From contig CAZVCJ010000004.1 of assembly GCA_964625745.1 (NCBI GenBank), positions 1-64,000 on the forward strand: a DNA stretch of 64,000 nucleotides. The letters run 5' to 3'. A program made the translations under genes and the position numbers. This document shows, piece by piece, positions 22,402 through 30,858 of this stretch. A model generated the notes under the pieces. That model ran no database searches, was not told the origin of the DNA, and saw nothing but the letters and a program-made list of their open reading frames with translations. Positions within the stretch are counted from its first letter, which is position 1. Each line of letters starts with the position of its first letter. This DNA comes from CAZVCJ01 sp964625745. Lineage in GTDB: Bacteria; Chloroflexota; Anaerolineae; VGOG01.

Positions 22402-23265
22402 ATGATCGTCTTTCCTGCCATTGATCTGCGTCAGGGAAAGTGTGTCCGCCTGCGTCAAGGGCGCCCCGAGGCGGAAACCGTCTTCTCTGATGATCCCGTG
22501 GCCATGGCTGAGCATTGGGTCTCCCAGGGCGCCGGGTGGCTCCACGTGGTGAACCTCGATGGTGCCTTCGGCCAGGCTTCATCGCCCCCCCTCGGTCCCC
22601 CCCAAAGTTGGGGGGGAAGTTCCAGGAATCTACGGGTGGTCGAGGAGATAATAAGCTCCAACTTCCAACCCTTCGGCTACGCTCAGGCCAGGCCTCCAAC
22701 CTCCAACCTCCAAATCCAGTTCGGCGGCGGCCTGCGCACTATGGCCGACATCGAGCAGGCGTTGGAGTTGGGTCTGGACCGAGTCATTCTGGGAACGGTA
22801 GCAGTGGAAGAGCCGAGCCTGGTGGCCGAGGCTGTCCAGCGCTTTGGAGCCGAGCGAATCGTGGTAGGCATTGATGCTCGAAAGGGAAAAGTAGCCACCC
22901 ACGGTTGGCGGCAGGTCTCATCCGTCGCTGCTACTGAGCTGGCTCTTCGAGTGAGGGAACTGGGTGTGGAGCGCGTCGTCTACACCGACATCGCCCGCGA
23001 CGGAATGCTCAGCGGAGTCAACGTCGAAGCCACCAGGGAGTTGGCTCAGCACACAGGGTTGAAGATCATCGCCTCAGGAGGCGTTTCCTCATTGAATGAC
23101 CTGCGTCGCCTTAAGGAAGCCGAGGCGAGCGGGGTGGAGGGCGTCATCATTGGCCAGGCGCTGTACAGTGGGGCGCTGGAATTGCGGGAGGCGATAGAGA
23201 TAGCGAGCGAATCGGCGAATCAGCGAGCGAGTCAGCGAATTGAGGGAGTGAGGTCAGGATGTTAG
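22402..23265 (+). CDS. hisA: ProFAR isomerase with in-frame repeat insertions
   Basis: 287 residues against ~240-250 for the family. The TIM-barrel motifs are intact: FPAIDLRQGKCVRL with the N-terminal catalytic Asp, IQFGGGLRT, VYTDIARDGMLSG with the second catalytic Asp, and ASGGVSSLNDL. The excess lies between the second and third strands: residues about 60-75 (SSPPLGPPQSWGG) from the C/G-tract repeat and about 88-107 (NFQPFGYAQARPPTSNLQ) from a 'cttccaacc' plus 'cttcggctacgctcag' repeat. The C-terminus (ESANQRASQRIEG) also comes from a 'gcgaatcagcgagc' repeat. The barrel probably still folds, with the insert as an exposed loop. Confidence 0.93.
   Translation: MIVFPAIDLRQGKCVRLRQGRPEAETVFSDDPVAMAEHWVSQGAGWLHVVNLDGAFGQASSPPLGPPQSWGGSSRNLRVVEEIISSNFQPFGYAQARPPTSNLQIQFGGGLRTMADIEQALELGLDRVILGTVAVEEPSLVAEAVQRFGAERIVVGIDARKGKVATHGWRQVSSVAATELALRVRELGVERVVYTDIARDGMLSGVNVEATRELAQHTGLKIIASGGVSSLNDLRRLKEAEASGVEGVIIGQALYSGALELREAIEIASESANQRASQRIEGVRSGC
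22587..22719. repeat. Two repeat units inside hisA
   Basis: 22587-22619: C-run, 'aaag', G-run inverted repeat. 22654-22719: 'ctccaacttccaacc', then 'cttcggctacgctcaggccagg', then 'ctccaacctccaacctccaa'. Both are in frame, and neither introduces a stop. Confidence 0.7.
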
Positions 23266-24047
23266 CTAAGCGGATCATACCCTGTTTAGATGTCAAAGAC
23301 GGGCGGGTGGTCAAGGGGATCAATTTCGTCAACCTGCGGGACGCGGGAGATCCAGTGGAGCAGGCCCAGGTCTACGATGCCGAGCGAGCCGATGAGTTGG
23401 TCTTTTTGGACATCACGGCCTCCCACGAGCGGCGCGATATCACCATCGAGATGGTGCGCCACGTAGCCGACACCGTCTTCATTCCCTTCACCGTGGGCGG
23501 GGGTATTCGCACCATTGAGGACATCAGGGCCATCCTGATGGCTGGCGCCGACAAAGTCTCGATCAACACCGCGGCGGTCAAGAATCCATCGTTGATCACC
23601 GAAGGGGCGAAACACTTCGGCAGCCAGTGCATCGTGGTGGCGATTGATGCCAAGCGAGTAGTAACAACGGACACATGGATTAAACGGACTGGGGCTCCTC
23701 AGTGGGAGGTCTATATCAACGGTGGACGTACGCCGATGGGGCTTGATGCTGTAGAGTGGGCTAAGGAGGTGGACGAGCGAGGGGCGGGGGAGATCCTGCT
23801 CACCAGCATGGACTGCGACGGCACTCAGGAGGGCTACGATATCGAGTTGACTAGAGCCATCGCCGAGGCTGTATCCATCCCCGTCATCGCCTCAGGTGGG
23901 GCGGGCAAGCTGGAGCACTTCCACCAGGTTCTTACCGTGGGCCAGGCCGATGCTGCTCTGGTCGCTTCCCTCTTTCACTACAAGCAGTTGACCATAGCCC
24001 AGGTGAAGGAGTACCTGGCGGCGCAAGGTGTGCCAGTTAGATTGTAG
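23259..24047 (+). CDS. hisF: Imidazole glycerol phosphate synthase, cyclase subunit
   Basis: 262 residues, TIM barrel. IPCLDVKDGRVVKG holds the first catalytic Asp (D11) and LTSMDCDGTQEGYD the second. TVGGGIRT and IASGGAGKLEH are the phosphate-binding loops. Length and motifs are standard, with no repeat insertion, unlike its paralogue hisA just upstream. The start overlaps the hisA stop by 7 bases (ATGTTAG). Confidence 0.96.
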   Translation: MLAKRIIPCLDVKDGRVVKGINFVNLRDAGDPVEQAQVYDAERADELVFLDITASHERRDITIEMVRHVADTVFIPFTVGGGIRTIEDIRAILMAGADKVSINTAAVKNPSLITEGAKHFGSQCIVVAIDAKRVVTTDTWIKRTGAPQWEVYINGGRTPMGLDAVEWAKEVDERGAGEILLTSMDCDGTQEGYDIELTRAIAEAVSIPVIASGGAGKLEHFHQVLTVGQADAALVASLFHYKQLTIAQVKEYLAAQGVPVRL

Positions 24048-24063
24048 CCATCGGGGGTGACCA

Positions 24064-24402
24064 GTGGAATTGAAAGCAGAGATCAAATGGGACGACCGGG
24101 GCCTGGTGCCGGCCATCGTCCAGGACGCGCAAACGGACCAGGTGCTGATGCTGGCCTACATGAACCAACTGGCCCTGGAAAAGAGCATCTCCACGGGTGA
24201 GACCCATTTCTGGAGCCGCAGCCGGTCGGAGTTGTGGCACAAAGGCGCCACCTCTGGCCACACCCAACGCATCGTGGAAATACGCTACGATTGCGATGCT
24301 GACACCTTGCTGCTCCGTGTCGAGCCGCGCGGCCCGGCCTGCCACACCGGCCACCAAAGTTGCTTCTATCGCTGCTTGTGGGAGAAAGAGAGCACTGCAT
24401 GA
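24064..24402 (+). CDS. hisI: Phosphoribosyl-AMP cyclohydrolase
   Basis: 112 residues starting at GTG after a GGGGTGA site. QVLMLAYMNQ, THFWSRSRSELWHKGATSGH and the metal-binding cysteines in YDCDADTLLLRV and ACHTGHQSCFYR are typical. HisE is a separate downstream gene here. Confidence 0.95.
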   Translation: MELKAEIKWDDRGLVPAIVQDAQTDQVLMLAYMNQLALEKSISTGETHFWSRSRSELWHKGATSGHTQRIVEIRYDCDADTLLLRVEPRGPACHTGHQSCFYRCLWEKESTA

Positions 24403-24471
24403 CATTGGCCTTTCCCCCTCCCTCCTCTTGGGTTTGGGAGAGGGAGGAGGGCTGGGGGGAGGGTGAGGGCT

Positions 24472-24753
24472 ATGAGCACCATACTAGAAGACTTGTTCAA
24501 CGTCATTCAGGACCGCAAAGTCAATCCCAGGGAAGGCTCCTATACCTGCCACCTTTTCGCCGCAGGGGAAAACGAGATCCTCAAGAAGATGGGCGAGGAG
24601 GTGGTGGAAACCATCGTGGCAGCCAAGGGGGAAGACGATGAGCGATTGGTCTACGAGGTGGCCGATCTCCTCTATCATACCCTGGTGCTCCTGGCCTACC
24701 GCGACATCGAGCTGGCCGACGTGGAAGACGAACTGGCCAGGCGATTCAGGTGA
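24472..24753 (+). CDS. hisE: Phosphoribosyl-ATP pyrophosphatase
   Basis: 93 residues, MazG-like all-alpha fold. GSYTCHLFAAGENEILKKMGEE and VVETIVAAK...DLLYHTLVLL give the acidic metal-binding set. I start at the ATG after GGAGGGTGAGGG rather than the upstream ATG at 24463. The 69 bases between hisI and hisE contain a small 'cctccctcc/ggagggagg' inverted repeat. Confidence 0.93.
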   Translation: MSTILEDLFNVIQDRKVNPREGSYTCHLFAAGENEILKKMGEEVVETIVAAKGEDDERLVYEVADLLYHTLVLLAYRDIELADVEDELARRFR

Positions 24754-24790
24754 GTTTTAGTCGATTTGTATCCAGAAAGGAGAAAGCGAA

Positions 24791-26677
24791 ATGAACAATG
24801 AAGCATCGAGAAGGCTTGCTGTAGGCATCTGCTTGCTGCTGCTAACCCTGACTTCTCCCGGCAGGGGAAACGATGCAACTGCGGGTAGTGCCCATGAGGA
24901 TCTGATGAGTACAGAGACAACCGCCCCGACAACAGTGGTGACTACATCTGGATCAACCGTGCAATCTCAGACGAGATCTTCCTGGTCGTGTCTCCCTCGC
25001 TACAGTGAGCCGGAAACGATCCTAACCCTGTACCGACCAACCGATCTACACCACATGGTTTCTGCCGACTTCACTGGCGATGGCTGGCCGGATGTCGTTC
25101 TAGCGAGGGCGCTTTGGCAAAGTGACGAAATCTTCGAACTGGATATCCTGCTAAACGATGGGGACGGGAACCTGGTGTTGGGAACATCCGAGATCTTCTC
25201 GGGAACGGTCCCCTCTGTGATGGATGCACGCGAATTGGTGCTGGCCGACTTCAACGGGGATGGCCGTGCTGACATATTCTTTGCCGATGAGGGAAACGAT
25301 AGCCCTCAGGGGACTGGGTATCAGAACACGCTGGTATTGTCAGCGCCTGGTGGCAAGTTGGTGGATGCTACTGACAATCTACCTCAACAGAGTGCTTTTA
25401 CGCACTCTGCCGCCGCCGCTGACATTGACGGGGATGAGGACGTTGACCTTTACGTTGGAAACCTGTGGGGATATACCCCTCAGATTCTGCTGAACGCGGG
25501 AGGCAATGCCGTGTTTACCGTGGCGACAGGGCGTCTCCCATTTCCAGTGGAAGACACTGATTACGGTGCATACACGACCAGTGAGTTTGTCGATGTTAAT
25601 AACGATACCTTCCCGGACCTGATACTTGGTGACGCGGGTGATGATCTAGAAGGAGGGCCCGATTCTCTGGTGCTGTTGAACGACGGTACCGGCCATTTCT
25701 CGATTCTGGCTAACGCAATCCCGTCGAAACCGTTTGCAGAAACGGACATAGCCCTGGACATTGACGCGGACGACATCAACGGCGATGGATATCAGGATCT
25801 ATTCATCGTTTTCACAAAGGACGATCCCTTTTACATGGGCAGGTACATCCAGATACTGATAAACAACCAAGACGGCACCTTCCGCGACGAAACCCCTGCG
25901 CGATTGCCGCAGTCCGATAACGATGATCCCTGGATCAAGTGGGTCTATCTGCTTGACCTTGATATGGATGGGCATCTTGACATCGTGGCAACCCCGTTGG
26001 GGCCGCCAGGGCCCCTGTTTTACCTTAACAACGGGGATGGCACCTTCCGTCCACTGCCCAACGTGTTCAACATCGGAACTGACAATCTATTCACGTTTCT
26101 TGACATTGATCAGGATGGGTTTCTTGATGTCCTCTGGTCCTGGGGCGGATGCCAACATGGGGCCTGTCCCGAGGATCATTTCCTTGTCCGTGCTCTTGGT
26201 TGTCCCGTGTTCTTGCCCCTGGTGCTCAAGAACTTCTATCCTTCGCAGCCAACGCCCACTCCCACCCAGCCGGTTGAGTCGGTGATAGTCCACCTTGCAC
26301 AGGGTGACGCGTGGGTCCCAGCCGGTACCCCGATTATCCTGGCAACTCGCTGGATAGTAGACCAGCCAGGGCTCGTAGATGACTATCTGGCCTCGTTGGA
26401 TCTCACGGTCACTTTGGATGGCGAGCCGCTGCCCGGCGTGATGGATTATTGGGGCGGGGTAGAGGAGTATGGAGACTTCGACGGAGATGGAGACACCGAC
26501 TACGTGTCGAACTGGGAGTATTCCGTGGGGGTGCTCAGTTCGGGAACCCACCAGGTTGAATCCGAATTCTATCTTCAGCGGCCCATCACGGATGGATTTG
26601 ATCTGGACGAGGATGGTGTCCCAGACGTGTACAGTGGCTCATGGGAGTACTTCCTGCAGATCACAGTTGGAGAATGA
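24791..26677 (+). CDS. Secreted VCBS/FG-GAP repeat protein
   Basis: 628 residues with a signal peptide (about 8-27). From ~75 to ~460 there are repeated calcium-binding loops of the form DFNGDGRADI, DIDGDEDVDLY, DINGDGYQDLF and DIDQDGFLDVLW, the FG-GAP/VCBS pattern of an integrin-like propeller. Around residue 477 the sequence PVFLPLVLKNFYPSQ with a short Thr-Pro linker marks the end of that unit. An extra ~140-residue domain with two more Asp-rich loops follows (DFDGDGDTDY, DLDEDGVPDV). The LPLVLKN motif is therefore internal here. It is preceded by AAGGAG and follows hisE closely, although it has no histidine role. Confidence 0.8.
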   Translation: MNNEASRRLAVGICLLLLTLTSPGRGNDATAGSAHEDLMSTETTAPTTVVTTSGSTVQSQTRSSWSCLPRYSEPETILTLYRPTDLHHMVSADFTGDGWPDVVLARALWQSDEIFELDILLNDGDGNLVLGTSEIFSGTVPSVMDARELVLADFNGDGRADIFFADEGNDSPQGTGYQNTLVLSAPGGKLVDATDNLPQQSAFTHSAAAADIDGDEDVDLYVGNLWGYTPQILLNAGGNAVFTVATGRLPFPVEDTDYGAYTTSEFVDVNNDTFPDLILGDAGDDLEGGPDSLVLLNDGTGHFSILANAIPSKPFAETDIALDIDADDINGDGYQDLFIVFTKDDPFYMGRYIQILINNQDGTFRDETPARLPQSDNDDPWIKWVYLLDLDMDGHLDIVATPLGPPGPLFYLNNGDGTFRPLPNVFNIGTDNLFTFLDIDQDGFLDVLWSWGGCQHGACPEDHFLVRALGCPVFLPLVLKNFYPSQPTPTPTQPVESVIVHLAQGDAWVPAGTPIILATRWIVDQPGLVDDYLASLDLTVTLDGEPLPGVMDYWGGVEEYGDFDGDGDTDYVSNWEYSVGVLSSGTHQVESEFYLQRPITDGFDLDEDGVPDVYSGSWEYFLQITVGE

Positions 26678-26780
26678 GGGATGACGGCCAATGTCGTGCG
26701 GGACGGAACAGACCACTGGATATCAGCAATCATCGGTGCGATTTGCTGAGAATCGCGCCCCAGTCACACGAAGGAGTATC

Positions 26781-27329
26781 ATGTCAGAAGAAAACAAGGC
26801 CCTTGTTGATCGTCCCACCCAGGCGTTCAACGACGGCAACCTGGATGCCTTTGTCGGTCACATCGAAGGGGAGAGCATACGGCTGTGGTTGAACAACGGG
26901 TGCACTGTTTTCTACGACAGTGAGCAGGATATCGAAGTGGACGCCCGCCAGGTTGCGGAGGAGTCAGCGTCTTTTGGCCTGGGCTTCGGCCTTGGCTGGA
27001 CCGAAACCAGCTACGAGGGTTATCAGTTCCGCATAGATCCCAATACCCAGCAATACCTGCTAGAGAAGAGAGACATGGACGGCACCTGGACCACCTTGCT
27101 CGACTGGACCTTCTCGTCGGCGATCCAGCAGGGCACGGCAAGCAACCATCTGCGCGTCGTCCGAGAAGGCGAAGACCTCAGCATGTACGCTAACGGAACC
27201 CAGGTCGCCACGTACTACGAGCGCAGCTTCCTCGGTTCCGGGAGAGATGCCGGTGTCCGCGTCTACAGCCAGGACGCTGCCCCCGTTGACGTCCGCTTCG
27301 ACAACTTCCACGTGAGCTGTGTGCCGTAA
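26781..27329 (+). CDS. Chimeric protein: SnoaL-like N-terminus joined to a concanavalin-like domain
   Basis: 182 residues, ATG after AAGGAG. The first ~30 residues (NKALVDRPTQAFNDGNLDAF) look like the first helix of a SnoaL-like/ester-cyclase fold, which normally runs ~130 residues. The sequence then passes directly into a beta-rich region (YEGYQFRIDPNTQQYLLEKR, ASNHLRVVREGEDLSMYANG, DVRFDNFHVSCVP) resembling the DUF1080/3-keto-disaccharide hydrolase jelly roll. It seems to be a fusion of fragments from two genes; function cannot be assigned. A longer frame from 26691 lacks a ribosome site. Confidence 0.6.
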   Translation: MSEENKALVDRPTQAFNDGNLDAFVGHIEGESIRLWLNNGCTVFYDSEQDIEVDARQVAEESASFGLGFGLGWTETSYEGYQFRIDPNTQQYLLEKRDMDGTWTTLLDWTFSSAIQQGTASNHLRVVREGEDLSMYANGTQVATYYERSFLGSGRDAGVRVYSQDAAPVDVRFDNFHVSCVP

Positions 27330-27362
27330 TGTGGGCAGTTCAAATTCTTCTGGAGGAGCACA

Positions 27363-28937
27363 ATGAAGATCAAACGTGCATTGCTAAGTGTTTCCAACAA
27401 AGAGGGGCTGGTCGAATTCGCCCAGGGGCTGGCCGAGCTGGGCGTGGAGTTGGTCGCCACCGGTGGCACGGCCCGCGCCCTTAGAGAAGCGGAACTTGCT
27501 GTACGCCCAATAGAAGATGTCACGGGCTTTCCGGAGATCCTGGACGGGCGGGTCAAAACCCTGCACCCGGCTGTTCATGGCGGCATTCTGGCCCGCCGCG
27601 ACCAGGCGCACCTGGCGGAGCTGGAGGCCCAGGGCATTGCCACCATTGATCTGGTGGCGGTCAACCTGTACCCCTTCGCCGAGACCGTTGCCAAGCCAGG
27701 GACAACGCTGGCTGAGGCCGTCGAGCAGATTGACATCGGCGGCGTGGCCCTGCTCAGGGCGGCGGCCAAGAACTTTGCCTACGTGGCCGTGGTGTCCGAC
27801 CCCGCGGACTACGCCACCACCCTGGCCGAGTTGCGAGGGCAGGACGACCTCTCCCTCGCCACTCGCCAGCACCTGGCACTGAAGGCCTTCTGCCATACGG
27901 CCAGCTACGATGCGGCCATCAGCCGCTACCTGTCCACCCGTTTCGAGGAAGCAGCCTTCCCCGTCACACTGCACCTCAGCTTGACAAAGCTAGCTGACCT
28001 CCGCTACGGGGAGAATCCACACCAGCAGGCTGCTCTCTATAGCCTGGGTGCAACTGGGAGTCCTCTGGGTGGAAACCTGTTGCAGGGCAAGGTTCTGTCC
28101 TACAACAACATCCTGGACCTGGACGCCGCTTGGCGAATCGCGAGTGACTTCGCCGCCCCCACTGTGGCCATCATCAAACACGGTAATCCTTGCGGCGTGG
28201 CCAGCGACCCAAGCCTGGCCGATGCCTTCCGAGCGGCCCTGGCCAGCGACCCCGTCTCCGCTTTCGGGAGCATCATCGCCACTAATCGTCCCTTCGATGG
28301 GGAGGTGGCCCTGGCTTTGGGTGATCTGTTCGTCGAGGCCATCGCTGCCCCCGCTTTCACTTCCGAAGCGCTGGAGGTTCTGGCCGAGCGCCCCAACTGC
28401 CGCCTGCTGGAGATGTCGGACACGGAAGATTCGGCCTGGGAGATGAGGAGCGTGCAGGGCGGGATGTTGGTCCAGGAAGAGGATAGCATCCTGAGCGGCT
28501 CGACTGAGCTCGCCGAAGTCCTGTCGAAGGGCACGATTGCTGAGGATGAAGCGGATTGGAAGGTGGTGACTGAGCGCAAACCGACGGTGGAGGAACTCGA
28601 AGCTCTGGGCTTTGCCTGGAAGGTGGCAAAGCACGTCAAGTCCAACGCCATCGTTTTGGTCCGCGGGATGGCTACGGTGGGGGTGGGGGCAGGGCAAATG
28701 AGTCGCCTGGACGCTGTGCGCCTGGCCGTGGCCAAGACTGGCCAACGGGCGCAGGGGGCGGTCCTGGCCTCCGACGCTTTCTTCCCCTTCCCCGATGGAG
28801 TGGAGGAGGCGGCCAGGGCCGGGGTAACGGCCGTCGTGCAGCCGGGGGGGTCCAGGGGCGATGCCGCCGTCATCGAGGCTGCCAACGCTCATGGCTTAAC
28901 CATGCTCTTCACCGGGGTGCGGCACTTCAGACATTAG
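27363..28937 (+). CDS. purH: Bifunctional AICAR transformylase / IMP cyclohydrolase
   Basis: 524 residues. The N-terminal cyclohydrolase (MGS-like) shows LLSVSNKEGLVEFA, ATGGTARAL and DGRVKTLHPAVHGG. The C-terminal transformylase shows LRYGENPHQQAALY, IIKHGNPCGVA and SDAFFPFPDGVEEA. It performs the last two steps of IMP synthesis and consumes the AICAR produced by HisH/HisF. Around residues 380-390 (SGSTELAEVLSKG) the frame carries a 'cgactgagctcgccgaagtcctgtcgaag' repeat insertion, lengthening a loop. GGAGGA precedes the start. Confidence 0.95.
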   Translation: MKIKRALLSVSNKEGLVEFAQGLAELGVELVATGGTARALREAELAVRPIEDVTGFPEILDGRVKTLHPAVHGGILARRDQAHLAELEAQGIATIDLVAVNLYPFAETVAKPGTTLAEAVEQIDIGGVALLRAAAKNFAYVAVVSDPADYATTLAELRGQDDLSLATRQHLALKAFCHTASYDAAISRYLSTRFEEAAFPVTLHLSLTKLADLRYGENPHQQAALYSLGATGSPLGGNLLQGKVLSYNNILDLDAAWRIASDFAAPTVAIIKHGNPCGVASDPSLADAFRAALASDPVSAFGSIIATNRPFDGEVALALGDLFVEAIAAPAFTSEALEVLAERPNCRLLEMSDTEDSAWEMRSVQGGMLVQEEDSILSGSTELAEVLSKGTIAEDEADWKVVTERKPTVEELEALGFAWKVAKHVKSNAIVLVRGMATVGVGAGQMSRLDAVRLAVAKTGQRAQGAVLASDAFFPFPDGVEEAARAGVTAVVQPGGSRGDAAVIEAANAHGLTMLFTGVRHFRH

Positions 28938-28944
28938 CAGATTC

Positions 28945-28978
28945 AGGTGCCAGGCACTTTCGGAAGTGCCTGGCACCT
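28945..28978. repeat. Perfect 15-bp hairpin between purH and hisD
   Basis: AGGTGCCAGGCACTT and its exact complement flank a TCGG loop. It has no T-run, so it is more likely a mobile palindrome or mRNA-stabilising structure than a terminator. The hisD start follows 18 bases later. Confidence 0.7.
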
Positions 28979-28995
28979 AAGTTGAGGGAGGGATC

Positions 28996-30303
28996 ATGAA
29001 AGTTCGTCGTCTCAGCCAGATGACCACAGATGAGATAGCCGCGTTGAAGAGGAGGTCGGGGCTGGATATTGAGTGGCTCTTGACTTCGGTAAAGCCCATC
29101 GTCGAGGACGTGAAGGCGCGGGGGGACGCCGCGCTTATCGAGTACACAGCCCGCTTCGACGGCGTGCACCTCTCCGCTGCCGACCTCAAGGTCTCCGAGG
29201 AGGAGGTCAGGCGTGCCTACGAGCAAGTTAGCCCGGAGACCCTGGATGCCTTTCGCCAGTCGGCGCGAAACGTCCGCGCGTTTCAAGAGCGTAGCATGCC
29301 TGAAGGGATGTGGCTGACGGAGATCGTCGAGGGGGTGCTGGTGGGACAGAGAGTCACGTCCATCGAGTCAGTGGGCCTGTACGTTCCCGGCGGCAAGGGA
29401 GACTACCCTTCGGTGATGCTGATGCTGGGCATTTGTGCTCAGGTCGCTGGGGTGAAGAAAGTCGTAGCCTGCACCCCTCCCACCTCCGAGGGGAGCGTCA
29501 ACAGCGGGACACTGGTGGCCGCCGACCTGGCGGGCGTGACGGAGATCTACAAGCTTGGCGGGGCCCAGGCCATCGCAGCCATGGCCTTCGGCACCGAGAC
29601 CGTGCCCAGGGTGGACAAGATCGTGGGGCCTGGCAGCCCCTACGTGATGGCGGCCCGGCAACTGGTGGCTGGCGTCGTGGATCTGGGAAACGTAGCGGGA
29701 CCCAGCGAGGCCATCATCCTGGCCGACAGGGAGGCCGATCCCTGGAACGTGGCTTTGGACCTTCTCGTCCAGGGGGAGCACTCCAAAGATGCCGCCTCCC
29801 TGCTGGTCACCCATAGCCAGGAACTGACTGGGCACGTCCAAGAAGCTCTGCCCGAACTGCTCGCCGATTTACCCGATGAGCGGCGGCAGATATGTGAGAC
29901 CGTGCTATCCCAGTACGGTGGCGCCATCCTGACCGAATCCCTGGGCCAAAGCATCGATTTCGTCAACGACTACGCACCGGAGCACCTCCAGTTGGCCGTC
30001 CAGAACCCCCTGGCGGTGCTGTCACGGATACGCCATGCTGGTACTATCCTGTTGGGCCAGAGGACAACGTTCACCTTCGGCGACTTCTCTCTGGGGCCGA
30101 CCAACGTCATCCCCACCGGCGGCTTCGCCAGGGTTCAATCCCCCGTATCCGTCCACGATTTCCTGAAGCACAACTCCGTGTGCTACGTTCTCGACCGTGC
30201 TGGGTTTGATGCCCTGGCCGAGGGCAGCGCGACCTTTGCCGAGTACGAGGGGTTTCCTGCTCATGCTATGGCTGTGAGGAGGAGGGATGAGGCACCGAGT
30301 TAA
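28996..30303 (+). CDS. hisD: Histidinol dehydrogenase
   Basis: 435 residues, zinc and NAD dependent, last two steps of histidine synthesis. IESVGLYVPGGKGDYPS, KIVGPGSPYVMAAR, DLGNVAGPSEAII, LLVQGEHSKDA (Gln and His zinc ligands) and YAPEHLQL are present. It is separated from the other his genes by the VCBS protein, the chimeric gene and purH, but lies on the same strand. Confidence 0.96.
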   Translation: MKVRRLSQMTTDEIAALKRRSGLDIEWLLTSVKPIVEDVKARGDAALIEYTARFDGVHLSAADLKVSEEEVRRAYEQVSPETLDAFRQSARNVRAFQERSMPEGMWLTEIVEGVLVGQRVTSIESVGLYVPGGKGDYPSVMLMLGICAQVAGVKKVVACTPPTSEGSVNSGTLVAADLAGVTEIYKLGGAQAIAAMAFGTETVPRVDKIVGPGSPYVMAARQLVAGVVDLGNVAGPSEAIILADREADPWNVALDLLVQGEHSKDAASLLVTHSQELTGHVQEALPELLADLPDERRQICETVLSQYGGAILTESLGQSIDFVNDYAPEHLQLAVQNPLAVLSRIRHAGTILLGQRTTFTFGDFSLGPTNVIPTGGFARVQSPVSVHDFLKHNSVCYVLDRAGFDALAEGSATFAEYEGFPAHAMAVRRRDEAPS

Positions 30304-30336
30304 CAAGGCGACCAGGAATGAGGGTTCATTGTCTTG

Positions 30337-30365
30337 TTGCCAGGAACGTTGAAAGCTGGTATAAT
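30337..30365 (+). promoter_or_regulatory. Promoter of the hicBA pair
   Basis: TTGCCA, 17-base spacer, consensus TATAAT, 37 bases before the hicB start. This gives the toxin-antitoxin pair transcription independent of the his genes. Confidence 0.7.
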
Positions 30366-30401
30366 GGTATTGGTTTGCAGGGCGTCTCAAAGGGAGGGGA
30401 G

Positions 30402-30644
30402 ATGAGCAAGTATAGGCTACCTTTGGTTATTGAGCCCCTGGAAGAGGGCGGGTATCTAGCTACCAGTCCTGCGTTTCCTGGGCTGTTGGTTCAGGCGGAT
30501 ACGGTGGAAGAGGCACTAGCCTTGGCCCCCGGCGTGGCCCGAGCTTTGATTGAGGCCATGCGGGAGAAAGGGGTGCCTTTGCCAGCGGGTTTGCAAGCGG
30601 TAGAAGCGCCGCCTTTTCGCACTGAGGTATTGGTGCTAGCATGA
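30402..30644 (+). CDS. hicB: HicB-type antitoxin
   Basis: 80 residues with the HicB partial RNase H-like fold: YRLPLVIEPLEEGGYLATSPAFPGLLVQADTVEEAL is the classic pattern (strand, GGYxxxxPxxPG, helix). No helix-turn-helix or ribbon-helix-helix tail is evident. I start at the ATG after GGGAGGGGAG; the frame opens earlier but through the promoter. The stop overlaps the toxin start (ATGA). Confidence 0.85.
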   Translation: MSKYRLPLVIEPLEEGGYLATSPAFPGLLVQADTVEEALALAPGVARALIEAMREKGVPLPAGLQAVEAPPFRTEVLVLA

Positions 30645-30850
30645 GGTACCGCGAGTTGACCAAGAAGCTGAGGAAGCTGGATTGTGAGTTTGTGCGTCAA
30701 GCTCCTGGTTCTCACGAGATCTGGTGGAATCCAGCCAACCGTCGTTTTACTTCGATCCCTCGCCACAAGGGCAAGGATTTGCCCAAGGGGACAGTGAGAG
30801 CTATCTTGCGTCATTTGGGCATTGAGCCTGACGAATTCTGGCAGGCGTGA
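30641..30850 (+). CDS. hicA: HicA-type mRNA interferase toxin
   Basis: 69 residues, a double-stranded RNA-binding-like fold. The catalytic histidine lies in APGSHEIWWNP (H25), followed by IPRHKGKDLPKGTVRAILRHLGI, which is the standard HicA ending. The four-base overlap with hicB points to coupled translation. The order antitoxin-toxin is the reverse of the E. coli hicAB but common elsewhere. Confidence 0.88.
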   Translation: MRYRELTKKLRKLDCEFVRQAPGSHEIWWNPANRRFTSIPRHKGKDLPKGTVRAILRHLGIEPDEFWQA

Positions 30851-30858
30851 AGTGAGGA

